From: Symbiodinium natans
Lineage: Eukaryota > Sar > Dinophyceae > Suessiales > Symbiodiniaceae
NCBI GenBank assembly: GCA_905221605.1
Contig: CAJNDS010000724.1
Location: forward strand, 788,001 to 852,000
DNA: 64,000 nucleotides
Direction of reading: 5' to 3'
Shown: one piece after another, positions 10,278-23,280 of the stretch
How positions within the stretch are numbered: the first letter of the stretch is position 1
How the letters are laid out: every line of letters starts with the position of its first letter
Translations under genes and position numbers: made by a program
The notes under the pieces: model-generated
The model's input: the letters and a program-made list of their open reading frames with translations, nothing else
What the model was told of the DNA's origin: nothing
The model's database searches: none

Positions 10278-13200
10278 CGGCGCCTGTATCGGCACATGTC
10301 CTTGTGCTTTGAACTGGGCGGGCGTGGTGATTTCTTGACCCTAAACCCTAAACCCTAAACCCTAAACCCTAAAGCCATTGTGGGGCTTCGGGTGCCAAAG
10401 GGTTCCCATGATGCAGATCAACTCCCCCCAACCACTCAGCGTTCACCTCATGTCCACGTACAAAAGACTGTGGCAAGAGCACTGGACGCCTCTGATGTTC
10501 AACCCGATGTCCCTTCCCACCCTGCTCCGTAATTTTGGGTTTGAGATCCTAGGCTGTTGAGCAGCATACTTGTTTACTTTTTTGGGGTCTGGGGTGCTTT
10601 CTATATATATATATATATTTTTTGCAATGGCCCCGAAAAGAATGTACCGTTTGTCCCTGGGTCACTGGAAGCCTAAGAACCCTAAACCCTAAACCCTAAA
10701 CCCTAAACCCTACACCCTAAACCCTAAACCCTAAACCCTAAACCCTAAGCCCTAAACCTAAGGATCAGGCGTCATCCTGCCCCATGCGCGGGAGGTGGCG
10801 CCAGGAAGCACGCGCGTGCTCAGCGAGAGCGGCCAGAAAACACTCCGTGCTCTTTAGGGTTTACAGGGGTTGCTTGGCTTTCTTTTGGCTGGCTCTTAGG
10901 ACTTTAACTTTTTGGGTTTCTGTAGAAACTACACAAGGAGCCTAAATGTTAAACCTTTAGGAGGGGTTCAGAAGTCAACCAAGGTTATTGGTTCATGGTT
11001 TCGGGTTCACCTGAGATAGAGTCTGCACTACAAGGACGCCAACACCTGCACAACGGGAGGAAGTACTGTGTGCTTTCTTTTTGTGAGCCACACTTCTCCC
11101 TCAAAGCAGCTGCAAGCAATAACCCTAAACCCGAAATCCTAAACCCTAAGCCCAAAAATATGGTTCAGGCGTAGGGTTTACTAGGCGGAACTGCAGGCCG
11201 TCGGGGTGTATGCAGCTGATTCCGGGCTGCAATAGATGATAACCCCAAACTCTAAACTCTAACCCCAACCCCCCAACAGAAAAAAATGACAAGAAAATAA
11301 CACTACGCCCTAAACCATAGCCCCCTACGTACCCCCCCCCCCCCAACCCCCCCCCCCCCCCAACCCCCCCCCCCCCCCCCCCCCAACCCCCCCCCCCCCC
11401 CCAACCCCCCCCCCCAACCCCCCCCCCCAACCCCCCCCCCCCCCCACCCCCCCCCCCCCCAACCCCCCCCCCCCCCCCCCCAACCAACCCCCCCCCCCCC
11501 CCCAACCCCCCCCCCCCCCCCAACCCCCGCTTGAGAGCACCCGTAGGTTGCAGACCTCCTTTGGCCTTCTTAGGGTTTAGGGTTTAGGGTTTAGGGTTTA
11601 GGGTTTAGGGTTTAGGGTTTAGGGTTTAGGGTTTAGGGTTTAGGGTTTAGGGTTTAGGGTTTAGGGTTTCAGTGCCTTTTTCAAGCCCGCCAAAGACAAC
11701 GACAAGGCATGCTTTCATTCCTTAGAAATGGGGTTTCGGGTTAGGGTGTGGGGTAACCCTAAACCCTAAACCGGATGCATTCCTAGGTTGCTGGGGAAAA
11801 ATGTCCTCCACAGCAATCCCTTCATCCTGTTTTTCTCTGCCCGACCCTGTAACACTGAGCCCGAAACTTTCCGGGTTCTTGCTGGCTCGTGCCAGGCAAT
11901 CCATGCTTTTGCGACTACCCCCTGGGCTCTCGTGGAGCTCTCAGCGGAAGGGTGTCGGAAACGTAGGGCTTGGCGGATTTAGGGTTTACGGTTTTAGGGT
12001 TTTAGGGCTCAGTTTTCTGGGCTTTCATTTCAGGGTGTATATCAGGTTTAATTGGGGTATGCTTGCGGTTAGGCCGAAACCATAAACCCGAACCTTAAAC
12101 CCTGAACCCTTAACCCTAAGCCCTGAACCCTTAAAGTGGGGGGGGGGGGGGGTCAGTGCTGGTCCTAATTACCCCCCCCCCCCCCCCCTATTACAATACC
12201 TATTAAGGACTGTTTGTATAAGGGGGAACATCCCAACAGTAGGGTTTGACAGGTTTAGGGAGTTTTTGGGTCGCTCGTGGTGCGGTGTTTTTTTTGTTTT
12301 GTGTGTGTGTGCTTTCTCCAGGTTACCTTTCAGAAGGCCCAAATTCCGTCATGTGATTCTGCTGCGACCCAAAGCGGTGACTCAGGGCACAGGGTTGCCA
12401 AAGAGATTTCGGGTGGATTTGCCAAAAGTGTCAAGTGGCCGCGAAACTGAAGGTCAGATTGGTGGGATATAGTCACCCTAAACCCTAAACTCCAAACCCT
12501 AAACCCTAAACTCTAAAGACCCAGCACGATTTGTTAAAGCGTTTTTTTTCGGAAGCAAGTCTCCGGTGTTGGGAGAAGCTGGTAGGGCCACGCAACCATC
12601 CTGATTTCACGGGCCCAGGGTCTAGAGTTCAGAGCCCCCCCCTACATCTCAACACGCGCCAGCAAGGATGAGGAACTCTCAATCTGATCTTTGTTTCTTG
12701 CGGAAACCTCTGTCGAGCAGCCTGCGGACTGCTTCTTCCCCACCCTCGGTGTGGGGGCTGTTCGAATTTTAACACTCAACTCTTCTCCTCGCCCGGTCTA
12801 CTCCTGGGTCAACCCAGGGTGCCCGACCCTCTCCCTAGAGTGCCCAACCCCGGAATCTCCCTAAATGCCCAACCCCAGAGTCTCCCTGGAGTGCGGGGCA
12901 GGCACTTGAAACCCCATGGCCCTCACCCCACGACCCCCAAACATCAAGGCAAAGGCAGCTGTTCCAGTACATGGCCCACATCATCAAGGCAGTCAGCCAC
13001 TTGCTCCTCATTCCGACATGCCTAAGCATCCACATCATAAATCCCCAACCGATTGTTGAACCGCCTTAAGCCCATGAACGTGCACATTCCCTAAACCCTC
13101 TAAGCCCTTAATTCTAAACCCTCTTCGGCCCTAAAAGTCCCAAATAGACACGTTCAACCTTGGACCCGAACCTAGCCTAAAAACCCGGTTTAGGGTTTAG

Positions 13201-13369
13201 GAAAGTCCCCAACCCCAAGGGTGCAATCCTCATGACGAAGAAGAAAGAGCAAAAGAAGAGAACTTAGAGACAGAGAGACGGAGAGAGTGAGAGAGAGAGA
13301 GGGAGACAGAGAGAGAGAGAGAGAGAAAGATGCCCGGGGCGCCGACCCCAAGCCCCTAGAAAGAAAGAA

Positions 13370-13401
<32 letters not shown>

Positions 13402-16400
13402 CGAACAAGATCGATAGCCGGCCGCACTATCTACTGTCTACGAGCCCAAGCGCACAGGTCATGCCAAAAGTTGAACTTCGCCCTAAGCCCTACAGGGTGG
13501 GGCCCCCTAGTTATAAGTAGAGTTATAAGGGCCCTAAATTGGGTTATAAGGACCCTAAGTTAGGTTATAAGTCCCTTAACTACAGTTAGTATAGTAAGGG
13601 GGCCCCACCCTGTAAACGTGCCTGTGACCTGAGAAGGCCCAGGAGGGCAACGACGTGCAGATCTTCGCTGGCACAGGCTCCGCACTGGAGGCGGCAAACG
13701 CTTAATGCCTACCTTGTAAGCCGTACTTGATGGTTCACACAGGTAGGTAGTTTATTTATAGTAGGCCCTGAGCCCGACATATCCCTACACCTGACCCATC
13801 AAAGTTTCGGGTTTAGGGTTTTAATTTTAGGGTTTAGGGTTCAGGGTTTAGGGTTTAGGGTTCAGGGTTTAGGGTTTAGGGTTCAGGGTTCAGGGTTTAG
13901 GGTTTAGGGTTTAGGGTTTAAGGGTTTTGGGTTCAGTTTATATAGGGCGTAAATCACCCTGAGCCCCCCCTGAGCGCCCCTGAGCCCGAAGCCCACAATG
14001 AAAGATTTTGTTCGCCACTGTTTAGGGTTTAGGGTTTAGGGTTTAGGGTTTAGGGTTTAGGGTTTAGGGCTACTATAGGATCACTGGAAGAAATTTGTGC
14101 CCGCCGCGGTGTTCCACAATGCTACGCATCGCAGATCGTCCTTAGGCCAGAGCTAGCGTGGCCCTACCAAAGCCCTAAACGCCTCAACCCCTACCCCTAC
14201 ACCCCTCAACCCTACTTAAACCCCAGTCTTTTGTTAGTAGGAGCATGCTTTGTTGCCCCCGACAATCGGGTTGAACCCTCTTTGAAGGTTCCTTGAAAAG
14301 TAGTAGGGATTTCATTAAGTTTGGGGTATATTCGGGGGTCTCCTATTTGGGGAAAACCTCACACGACCCCCCATCCCCATATGTTTGATGCCTGTACTAG
14401 TGCATACAAATTGTTGTGCTTGTGGGGTTTCTAGTCGTAAACGCCGTACAACCCTATGTAAACCTCAGACTTCCCCTAAACCCTACACCCGAAACCATGG
14501 ACCCTAAACCCTAGACCCTACGCCCCAAACCCTCAACCCAAGACGCTAGAAACCCCTTCGCGCGAAAGCACCGTGCGAGGCTGCTGAAATCAAGGAGCTT
14601 GTGGGAGAGGCCCAGCTCTGGGAACGAGGGACTTGGGCACCTTGTCTTTGTGGTACTTTACTGTAACTTTAGATCCTTACCTTTTTTGGGGGTTTATTGG
14701 GTTTCTTACTAAGGCAGCTAAAAGTTTAATCTATAGCTACCCTCCTGAGTGCAGCCAAGTTGTTCTCTCCCTACATAGGCCTTTCATGGTGTGGGGCACT
14801 TAGGTCCCAAATACAAAGCCCAGTGGGGCGCTTAGGTCCTAAATACAAAGCCCTGAACCCTAAACCCAAAAAACCCTAAAGATCCTAAACCCCAAACTCC
14901 CTGCTGAGGAGTACTGTAGTAAAGTTAGGGTTTAGGGTTCTTCCTGCAGGTGGTGGGCTTTGCTGATTTAGAACCCAATTGCTTTCACACTTTGAATTTT
15001 CGTAGATGGCTCGCCACATGTGTAGGCTTTCTAAATTTGGGAAACCCTAAACCCTAAACCCTAAACCCTAAACCCTTTTTGGGTCCACAAGATACTACGG
15101 CACCTTGTAATAGGGACCCCAGCAATGCACCCCAACTTAGAGAACTACCCGGAACTACCCACATGGCGCTCTACTATGATGCACCCCCCTCTTCTAAAGT
15201 GTTTCCCTAAACCCTAAATCCTAAACCCTAAACCCTAAACCCTAAATCGGAGCCCTTGGGTTTGACAGGGCTTTTCGGTTTTTTGGTAGATAAGGTTTCC
15301 GAAATTGAGGACCTTGCGCCTGTAAACGTTTCGTAAGCCCGGAGGGTCCATGTACCGGCTGTTTTACTTCAGCCTTGCATGGAGATCCTATCTGCTTGCT
15401 TTAAAAGGGCCCCCAAAATGGACATAAGCACAAGCTTTTTTTATCAGGATATCCCTACCTCATTGGGCTTGATTAGAAGGGGATGTATATGGGATATCCC
15501 TCTCCTAATTTTTGCTTATGTGCTTTTGGGCGGCCCTCATTTAAGGCCCAGGATATCCTGCAGAGGTACAAGGACCAACCGTGTTGTGGCCTTTGGTGCG
15601 TTGTGGCATTGCGCTTACGGCGGCATACTGCAGACATCATTACATCTCCCACCGTAAACACTAAGCCCTAGACCCACAACCCCAAACCCCAAACTCCAAA
15701 CCCCAAACCCCAACCCTAAATCCTAAACCCGATCCCGAGATGTCCTTGCCAAGTCCGATGCCGCGGAGCGGCTGATCGTCGTCTCCGGGCGCGGGGATGC
15801 GGCGAAGCCGGGAGAGGCACCGTGGGCGGAATGAGGGGTTTCGGGTTTAGGGTTTAGGGTTTGGGGGTTCAGGGGTTTAGGGGTTTAGGGGTTTAGGGTT
15901 TATAGGGGTTTAGGGGTTTAGGGGTTTGGGGGTTTGGGGGTTTGGGGGTTTGGGGGTTTGGGGGTTTGGGGGTTTGGGGGTTTGGGGGTTTGGGGGTTTG
16001 GGGGTTTGGGGGTTTGGGGGTTTGGGGGTTTCGGGCTTAGGTTTTAGGGTTTCGGGGGTTTCGGGCTGATTAAACTAGGTTACCTTGCTAGCCCAGTGGT
16101 ACCCTTTTGCCCTTTATTTGTTTCTAGGTTCCCTTAGCAAGCAACCAATTCCAAAAAGGGCACCCTTATTTTGAGGACGGTTGCTGCGGGTTTGTCAGGT
16201 TCTTTAAGGGGGCTGAGAAGGATACGGATAGGGGTTTGTAGGGGTGTAGAGTTATGAGGGTGCACTGGTAAAGCCCGTAAGCCTGAGTTTGGGGTTTTGT
16301 GCTTAGGGGGCCCTACGCAGCCTTAAACCCTAAACACTAAACCCTAAATCCGGTGGAGGGGAGGAGGAGGTATCTATCGGGAACCGGAGAGAGAAGCGTG

Positions 16401-18073
16401 GTGTGGGTGTGGGGTGGCCCACTCGCTGTAGAACCCTCTCATTCCCTCAATGATCCGGGATGTGGGTTTTCACTGATTCAGGGTTTCGAGTTTCGGTGCC
16501 CTTGTACATTCAAGGGACAAAGGGTTCCCATGGTGTTTGCCGAACAGGCGAATCCTAAGTTAAGGGCATCTTGAGAAGACGTTCTACAGTCTTTTTTCAA
16601 AATGACGGTCCCTTCTCGGGTACCCGAAATATTCGGGGCCCCCTTCGATTGTGACCCCAAAGGGAGCCTTATTTTTTGGCCAGCCATGTTTGTTTTGAAG
16701 GGTTCCAAGCACAATGTAGAAAGACTCGGGAGCAAGCTTCGTGCACAGGCTCCCCCCCCCATCGATCACCGAAGGGGAAGGGTGTATAAGGGTTTAGGGG
16801 TTCAGGGGTTTAGGGGGTATGCCCACCGGTGGTAGCCCTTTGGGACGAGCTTGAGGGACCCCCGATGATGAACGTGAAGGGTCACGTTTCTCTTGAGGAG
16901 TGTCGGACACCCTTCACCCTAAACCCTAAACCCACAACAGTGCTCGTGTCAACGGATGAACGTGCTTTCGGATTTGGGGGCTCTTAACCCCGAACTCATG
17001 GCATACCAGATTTCCTGGGGCAACTTTGAATTCCTGTTAAGAGTTCAGGCTTCAGGTATGAAGTTTGTAGCGGCAGCGAAAATCTTCGTCTGATGCACTA
17101 GAAGGTTCATGTGTGGTTCCTTTGCCTAAGATGTGCAAGGCATTTGGCATCCCCACTTGTGTGTATCCCGCCTTCGCATTCATTTTAGCCTCTTTGAACG
17201 TTTGATCCTCATTTTCGTCGGCAACCTTGAACTGAAATCAAGTGATCCTGTCTGCAGATCCAGAGATTGTTCGCATCCTTCTTGGCCCTAAGCCCTAAAC
17301 CCCTAAACCCTAAACCCCTAAACCCCTAAGCCCCTAAGCCCCTAAACCCCTAAACCCTAAACCCTAAACCCCTAAACCCCGAAACCCCTAAACCCCTAAA
17401 CCCCGAAATCCCTAAGCCCTAAAGGCTTGTCCTCACCACTGCTCACCTGCGAAGCCTGCGTACTTCTTGAGGCTGTTTTGGCGCAGAATGCCGCCTGCGC
17501 ACTGGCAGAGGCACGCAGCCGGGGCTTTGCAGATTCTTTGAGGTTTAGGGAGGCGCCCAAAGCTTCTCCCCAAAACAGGGTTCTAGGGTTTAGGGTTTAG
17601 GGTTTCCGTTCTGATCTTCCTTGCTCAAACCCTACGCCCTAAGCCCAGGGTTACCGCTCGCCGCAACGTATTCAATCCCAGAAGCATCACGCCAAAGCCC
17701 ACTGCCACATCCTAAACCCTGTGCCCTGCACCCTAAACCCTCTGAAACCTGAACCCTAAAGCCACCAACCCTAAACCCTGAGAGCCCTCATGCCCAGAAA
17801 ATTTCTAAGCCCTAAACCCTAAACCCTAAACCCTAAACCCTAAACCCTAAACCCCAAGGCCTTTAAACCCCTGAAGGCCTGTAAGCCCACGCTCCCTTAC
17901 CAGGCAGCTCGCGACTCGGGGAAGCATGCCGAAGCCCCAGCTGGGCTTTGTTCTTTTTGTTTTGTCGTTTTTTAGGGTTTAGGGTTTAGGGTTAGGGTTT
18001 AGGGTTTAGGATTTAGGGTTGAGGGTTTAGGGTTGAGGGTTTAGGGTTTAGGGTTTAGGGTTTAGGGGCTCTT

Positions 18074-18120
<47 letters not shown>

Positions 18121-21100
18121 AGTAGGCCATTTTTCCCATATTTGAGGGTTAAGGTTCCCTTGGAAGCCCCTTTAACCAAAAGGGGTACCTCGGTTTATTC
18201 CTAGGTTACCCTTGGGTCTCGCCTCCTCTGTCCCTGCCTACTAGGACCCTGGAATATGTCGTATTTCCCTGATCTTACTAGCTGAGTGAGTACACCTTAC
18301 ACTAACTTTTTGGGATACTATAATCTCTACAAAACTAAATGTGTACACTTTTTTTTGGGGGGGCTTATGAAGTCAGCAACTAAGTGATTGCGTTTGCAGA
18401 GGATCGTTGTCAGGAAGGCTTGTTAAAGTGTTTTAGAGGGCCGCACCCAGGATCCAGAATAGGTGTCAGGTCAAAGATCTAGCCCTAAACCCCAAACCCT
18501 AAACCCTAAACCCCAAACCCTAAACCCCAAACCCTAAACCCTAAAACCCTAAACCCTAAACCCCTAAATCCCCAAACCCTTAGGAAGTCCGGCGACTCTG
18601 CAGTCTGAGCCCAAGCCCCTGGCTCCTCCGGTTTAGGGTTTAGGGTTTAGGGTTTAGGGTTAGGGTTTAGGGTTTAGGGTTTAGGGTTAGGGTTTAGGGC
18701 TTAAACAGCATGCCAAGGCACTTCTGCTGCTGGATCTCGAGCAGTTGTACAAGGCCCTGCGGTTGGACCCAAACCCTAGACCCTAAACCCCAAACCCTAA
18801 ACCCTAAACCCTAAACCCCTAAACCCTAAACCCTAAACCCCTCTGAGGGCGGAAGTCTACTGTTGGAGAAAATACGGGCGGTAGGGGCTACACATGGTTT
18901 TGGCAGTTTAGGGGTATAGGCTTTGGTAGAGTTAGGTTCATGGTTTAATTAGGGTTTGGGGTTTTGGGTTTGGGGTTTTGGGGTTTCGGGTTTGGGGTTT
19001 TGGGTTTTGTCCTGCCCGGTCCTGTAGAACTGTTTCAAGCTCCATCCCCTAGAACCGTGGGGGAGCAAAGTTCTGAGGCGAGCCAAGATCCTAAACCCTC
19101 AACCCTAGACCCCGAACCCTAAACCCCTGAACCACCCAACTCATAAGCCCTAAACCCGCAACCCTAAAATCTAAACCCGCAACCCTAGACCCTAAACTCA
19201 TAAGCCCTAAACCCTCAACCCGCAACCCTAGACCCTAAACCCTCAACCCTAAACCCTCAACCCTAAACCCTAAACCCTAAACCCTAAATCCCGAACCCTA
19301 AATCTCTGAACCCCCCAACTCACCAGCACCCAAAAAACCCCAAGCCCCCCCCGGCGAGGTCTGGAATTTGCTCTCCGAGGCCCTGCTCTGGCCATGATGT
19401 TGCAACCAATACCTTGAGAAGGTTTAGGGGTTTAGGGTTTAGGGTTTAGGGTTTAGGGTTTAGGGGCTAGGGCTCAGGGCTTAAGGCTTAGGGCTTTTAA
19501 GTGGGTTTGAGGTTGAGGGTTTAGGGCGGTTTAGGCCTTAGAGCTTAGGATTGCTTAGGGTTTAGGGCTAAGGACTTCGGGTGGTATGGGGTTTAGAGTT
19601 TATGGCTTATGGTTTTAGGGTTTAGGTCGAGCTTAGGGGGTAGGGCTTAGGGTTTAGGACTCTAATAAACTCCCGCATGGGAGTGTCCCAAGCTGGGCAC
19701 AAGCAGAATCCTGAACCGAACCCTAGACGACTTTCCCCCTAAACTCTAAACCCTAAACCCTAAACCCTAAACCCAAAACCCAAAAACCCTAAACCCTAAA
19801 CCCTAAAACCTAAACCCTAAGCCATAGTCTTCGAATGCAGGCTGCATGCCGGGCATCTTTGAGACGAAGACCCTGACCCGCAGCCCCCAATCAACACGCC
19901 CCAAACCCTGAACCCCAAGCCCTAAACTCCCTACACCCTAAACTCCCTAAACCCTAAACTCCCTAAACCCTAAACTCCCTAAACCCTAAACTCCCTAAAC
20001 CCTAAACCCTAAACCCTAAACCCTACCCTAAAACCTAATAGTGGTCATAACATCCTTGCCGCATCATAGTAGAAACTCAGTCCACCTGGCGCTTGTGGAG
20101 TTTGCGGTTCAGGGCTTTGGGCCAGTTGCCGGGTTTGCAAGGTCTACCTTGACTGCAAAAAGTCCATACCCTCAAACCTTAGACCCAATTTTTAAAAATG
20201 TAAAACCCTAATAATCCCTAAACCCTAAACCCTTGCAGCCCCGAAGATTCACAACCTCAACCCTTCGACCCTGAACCCCGAACCCCAACAACCTCGTGAC
20301 CCAAAGCCCCAGACCCTAAGACCCTTCAGGCGCTCCTGAACCTCAACTTACAACTGCTTTGTTTTCTGTGCATCAGCCGGGCGGGAGAGTAATACCTCTT
20401 GCTCGTCCCCCATGCCTTTCGGCATGCTCGCCTTGGATACCATACCATACCATACCTGCCTAAGCCATATCACCATAGTCGGTTTAGGGTTTAGGGCTTT
20501 GGGCTTTGGGCTTAGGGAACCCTAAACCCTAGACCTTTTAAACCCTAAGCCCGAAGCCTCATAAACCCCTGACCCGAAGATCCAAGTCCAAGTTGCCAGG
20601 TGTCGACGGCGGAGCACCTCACTGAAAGTGCGCGCAGGGAGATTTCACTGTCAGGGTGTCTTCCGCCGTCAATCCTTAAACCCTACACTCTAAAGTCTAT
20701 AGACCCTGAGCCCTTAACCCCAAGCCCTAAACACTAAATCTTAAGAGTCTTCTTTGCAGTTTCAGAGCTTAAGAGCTTTAATCCAATCTGCATGGGTCCT
20801 CTAGACGCGATAAATTCGTAAACCCTACAAGGCCGTTTAGACTTAGTAAATACGTAAACCCTACAAGCCTTTGAAACCCCATAAGTCCTCCAAGCCCTGT
20901 AATACTAGGTAGGCCCCTGGTGTTTTCCCTTTTTGAGAGCTTCAGAGGATCATGTTTATGTTACTTGGTGGTCTCTTTAATTCGGGTTTGTTTTTTTGTA
21001 TGGGGTTCTTATTGGGGTATCTAGGGGCATTAAGGTATGAGGGTAACGGAGATCACATAAAGGCATATCTTTCAAAGGGTTTTTAAGGGCCATCCTCGAG

Positions 21101-21696
21101 CAGCCCTATAAACCCTGTAATCCCTGTGAGCCTTCCAAGCCAGATCACCTAAATTAGGGTTTCGGGTTTAGGGTTTAGGGTGTAGGCTTTAGGGCAAAGC
21201 TTATCACCCACCCCCCCCCCCCCACCCCCCTTGAGGCCGTAAAAGCCCTCAAAGCCCTGCAAGCCTTACGAGCCCTAGAAACCCATTAAATCCCCACAGC
21301 CCATGCAGAAGGCCTTAAGATTTCGGGAGCTCTGTAAAGCCCGAAAGCCCCCCTAAACGCTTACCAAGACCCTAAATCCTAAACCCCAAACCCGATGAGC
21401 CCTGGAAACCCTGAACTCAAGATAGGAAACCTGCCGGTTTTGATTCAGAGTTCTCGGCGATTCTTCTGAGGTCCGGCCATTCTGGCTGCATGTATGCATA
21501 TCAGTACATCATGTATGTATGTATAGCATGTAAACGGGAGTATGCATGCATGGACCCAAAGCCCTCTAGCCCCGTAACCCCCAGGCCCCCCAAAGCTCTG
21601 CAACCTAAGACCCGGAAACCCAAAAGAAACAAGCTGAAGCCCTAAAGAACTTAAAAGCACTCAAGCCCTAAAGGCCCCTTTAGCAACCCAAGAAAT

Positions 21697-21727
<31 letters not shown>

Positions 21728-23007
21728 AGAAAAAGAAAACAAAAGCACCCTCAAAACCCTAAAGAGCTGAAAACTTCGTAGCCAGCCAGAGACATCCCTC
21801 AAGCCGAAAGCACCAAGCCTCTAGGCCCATATGCCCAAAGCTTTTTTTAACACTGGGTTTAGGGTTTAGGGTTCAGGTTTTAGGGTTTAGGGCTTAGGGC
21901 TTAGGGCTTAGGGCTTAGGGTTCGGGGTTTGGGGTTTAGGGTTAGGGTTTAGGGTTTAGGGTTTAGGCTGTATAGGGCCCTCGCCTGGCAGTTGCAGACG
22001 GCAATCTGAAGAAGGATATCAACACCCTCACTGAGGCCGCATGCTGTTGAGAACGAGTGGCCGAGTTGTACTTGGAGGTTCATGGGTAGTTAGAGGCATA
22101 AGAAATAATATCAGAATCATTATTGTACTCCTACCCAGAACCCTACCAACAACTACTACCTATGAACCTCCAAGTTTGTCCTTAGGGTTTGGTACGGGCT
22201 CTAAAGGCCCAAGCCCCAGACGCGAATTCGAATCCCTGCCGTAGAGCTCACATGTGTTTCCTTTCTGGTTTTGTCATGGCGTTGACGGAGGCATGTGGCA
22301 CCCTAAATTCAACTCCGAAAATACCTAAACCCTAAACCCTGAACCCTAAACCCTAAACCCTAAACCCTAAGACGCATCCGGATGCACCTCAGCCCAGATT
22401 GGGTAGTTTGAGAGAAGGTAGGAGTAATATTAAGAACCCTACCTAAGCTACGTTACCCCTGAACCTCCAAGTATAGTGCTTGTAGGTTTTGGGTTAGTTT
22501 GGGGCTCTGCAGACGCAAGAGCTAGACGTAAACACAGCTCTGCCCTAATTCCACAAAGACTGAGCCTTTTGGTTCTAAGCCTCTAAACCCTAGCCGTATA
22601 AATCCTAGTGGTCCTAAGCCTCTAAACCCTAGCCTACATACCAGTGCATGCGCCTCAGCCCGAATATCTCAAACAAGCTCGTCGAGGTCGGCCTGGCCGC
22701 AATGGCTCGAAGCCGCCTAAGGCCCCAAACCCCTAGATCCTAGGCTTAGAGTTTCGGGTTCAAGGATCCTAAGCCGAAACCAGCAGCCAGAGTAGGCCTG
22801 TACTCCTTTATTTAGGGTCTTAGGCTCCCTTCTATGCCCCCCTAAACCCTAAACCCTAAACCCTAAACCCTAAACCCTAAACCCTAACCCCTAAACCCTA
22901 AACCCTAAACCCCAAACCCTAAACCCTAAACCCTAAACCCTAAACCCTAAACCCTAAACCCTAAACCCCAGTCCAAGGACCTGGGCATTGAGCTTTGGAA
23001 GTATGTG
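10278..23007 (+). CDS. Unrecognised chain of microexons, helical protein
   Basis: Exon-like blocks: 10278-10317 (RRLYRHMSLCFELG), 10769-10794 (VILPHARE), 12959-12988 (LFQYMAHIIK), 13643-13690 (EGNDVQIFAGTGSALE), 14580-14609 (AAEIKELVGE), 15754-15816 (SDAAERLIVVSGRGDAAKPG), 17472-17510 (AVLAQNAACALAE), 18709-18753 (HAKALLLLDLEQLYK), 19359-19379 (VWNLLSE), 20600 to about 20627 (VSTAEHLTE), 21998-22035 (GNLKKDINTLTE) and 22972-23007 (SKDLGIELWKYV). Nearly all are phase 0, end in GAG or AAG, and use a GC donor. The joined sequence is rich in Ala, Leu and Glu, so probably alpha-helical. Whether this is one gene, two, or the 3' half of the preceding gene cannot be decided. SGRGD recalls a loop in tryptophan synthase beta, but nothing else fits that family. 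Confidence 0.5.
10884..10990. repeat. Family G short dispersed element
   Basis: Shares CTTAGGACTTTAAC and AGGAGCCTAAA with the block at 44608-44710, and more weakly with about 14650-14745. Confidence 0.65.
11333..11522 (+). repeat. Poly-C tract with interspersed AA
   Basis: About 190 nt of C runs of 7-18 separated by AA (rarely A). The Gly-rich frames on the opposite strand are artefacts of this tract. Confidence 0.95.
11569..11669 (+). repeat. Perfect TTTAGGG array, about 14 units
   Basis: One of the longest homogeneous heptamer runs in the window, directly after the poly-C tract. Confidence 0.95.
11790..11960 (+). other. Unresolved coding-like block
   Basis: A 64-codon open frame (NPFILFFSARPCNTEPETF and beyond) between two intron-like regions. 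It could be one or two exons of the helical gene; frame and borders are not fixed. Confidence 0.25.
12160..12236. repeat. MITE-like family A, right half
   Basis: Centre and right end of the element, with a long C run replacing the left part. Confidence 0.6.
13275..13402 (+). repeat. GA-rich microsatellite
   Basis: GAGAGA runs with interruptions; the Ser/Leu- and Arg/Glu-rich frames across it are artefacts. Similar tracts are at 18078-18118 (CT), 28320-28368 (CT), 60520-60556 and 61160-61210 (GA). Confidence 0.9.
13491..13614. repeat. MITE-like family B, intact copy
   Basis: 124 nt with terminal inverted repeats TACAGGGTGGGGCCCCCT; internal GTTATAA and CCCTAA motifs; no coding capacity. Confidence 0.85.
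15925..16035 (+). repeat. TTTGGGGG octamer array
   Basis: About 13 perfect octamers flanked by TTTAGGGG variants; local homogenisation of a G-rich variant just downstream of a GC-donor exon. Confidence 0.93.
16071..16175. repeat. Family D short dispersed element
   Basis: Shares GGTACCCTTTTGCCCTTT and CAAAAAGGGCACCCTT with blocks near 7423, 9490, 18120, 25420, 29780, 46860, 52690 and 59630. About 100 nt, often followed by CTAGGTTACTC. Confidence 0.7.
22069..22174. repeat. MITE-like family C copy
   Basis: Ends ACTTGGAGGTTCATG and CATrAACCTCCAAGT; a second, partial copy lies at about 22390-22475. Confidence 0.75.
22846..22970 (-). repeat. CCCTAAA array ending at a 3' splice site
   Basis: About 18 heptamers. 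The last, degenerate unit supplies the CCCCAG acceptor for the exon at 22972. Confidence 0.9.
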
Positions 23008-23244
23008 GCGCGCAAGAACGCCGCGTCTGGGCGGAGGCCCTGACATGGAGAAGCACCGGAAGTGCCCTTGGGGTTGAGGGGTTGAGGGGGTGCAGGGTAT
23101 AGGCATACTTGTACATGCAGCCCTAAACCCTAAACCCTATACCCTATACCCTAAACCCTAAACCCCAAACCCTACGCCCCAAACCGCCAAAGCTCGATGG
23201 CCAGGCGCACTTTCCTCGGCTGCTTCCTGCAGAGAGCTGGCCGC

Positions 23245-23280
23245 ATGAGCGAGGCACTTCGAGCAATGCGTAGTTCTACG
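23245..23280 (+). CDS. Candidate first exon of the TauE-like gene
   Basis: ATG opens MSEALRAMRSST. A GT donor is the first two bases of a TTTAGGG array. Phase 0 agrees with an acceptor at 23676. An alternative reading uses 23233-23253 as an internal 21-nt exon (RAGRMSE) of the upstream gene. Confidence 0.35.

Noticed and set aside
11146-11540. Gly-rich minus-strand proteins
   Set aside because: Produced entirely by the poly-C tract; no coding composition outside it.
12266-12472. Basic open frame (RRPKFRHVILLRPK) resembling a ribosomal-type peptide
   Set aside because: A second frame over the same bases is equally open and neither joins in phase to neighbours; left unannotated.
15740-15816. 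Tryptophan synthase beta assignment from SGRGD
   Set aside because: Only one short loop resembles the enzyme; none of the neighbouring exons carries its lysine or glycine-rich motifs.
22205-22245. T-arm-like GAATTCGAATCC, possible tRNA
   Set aside because: No acceptor stem, D-arm or anticodon arm can be paired around it.
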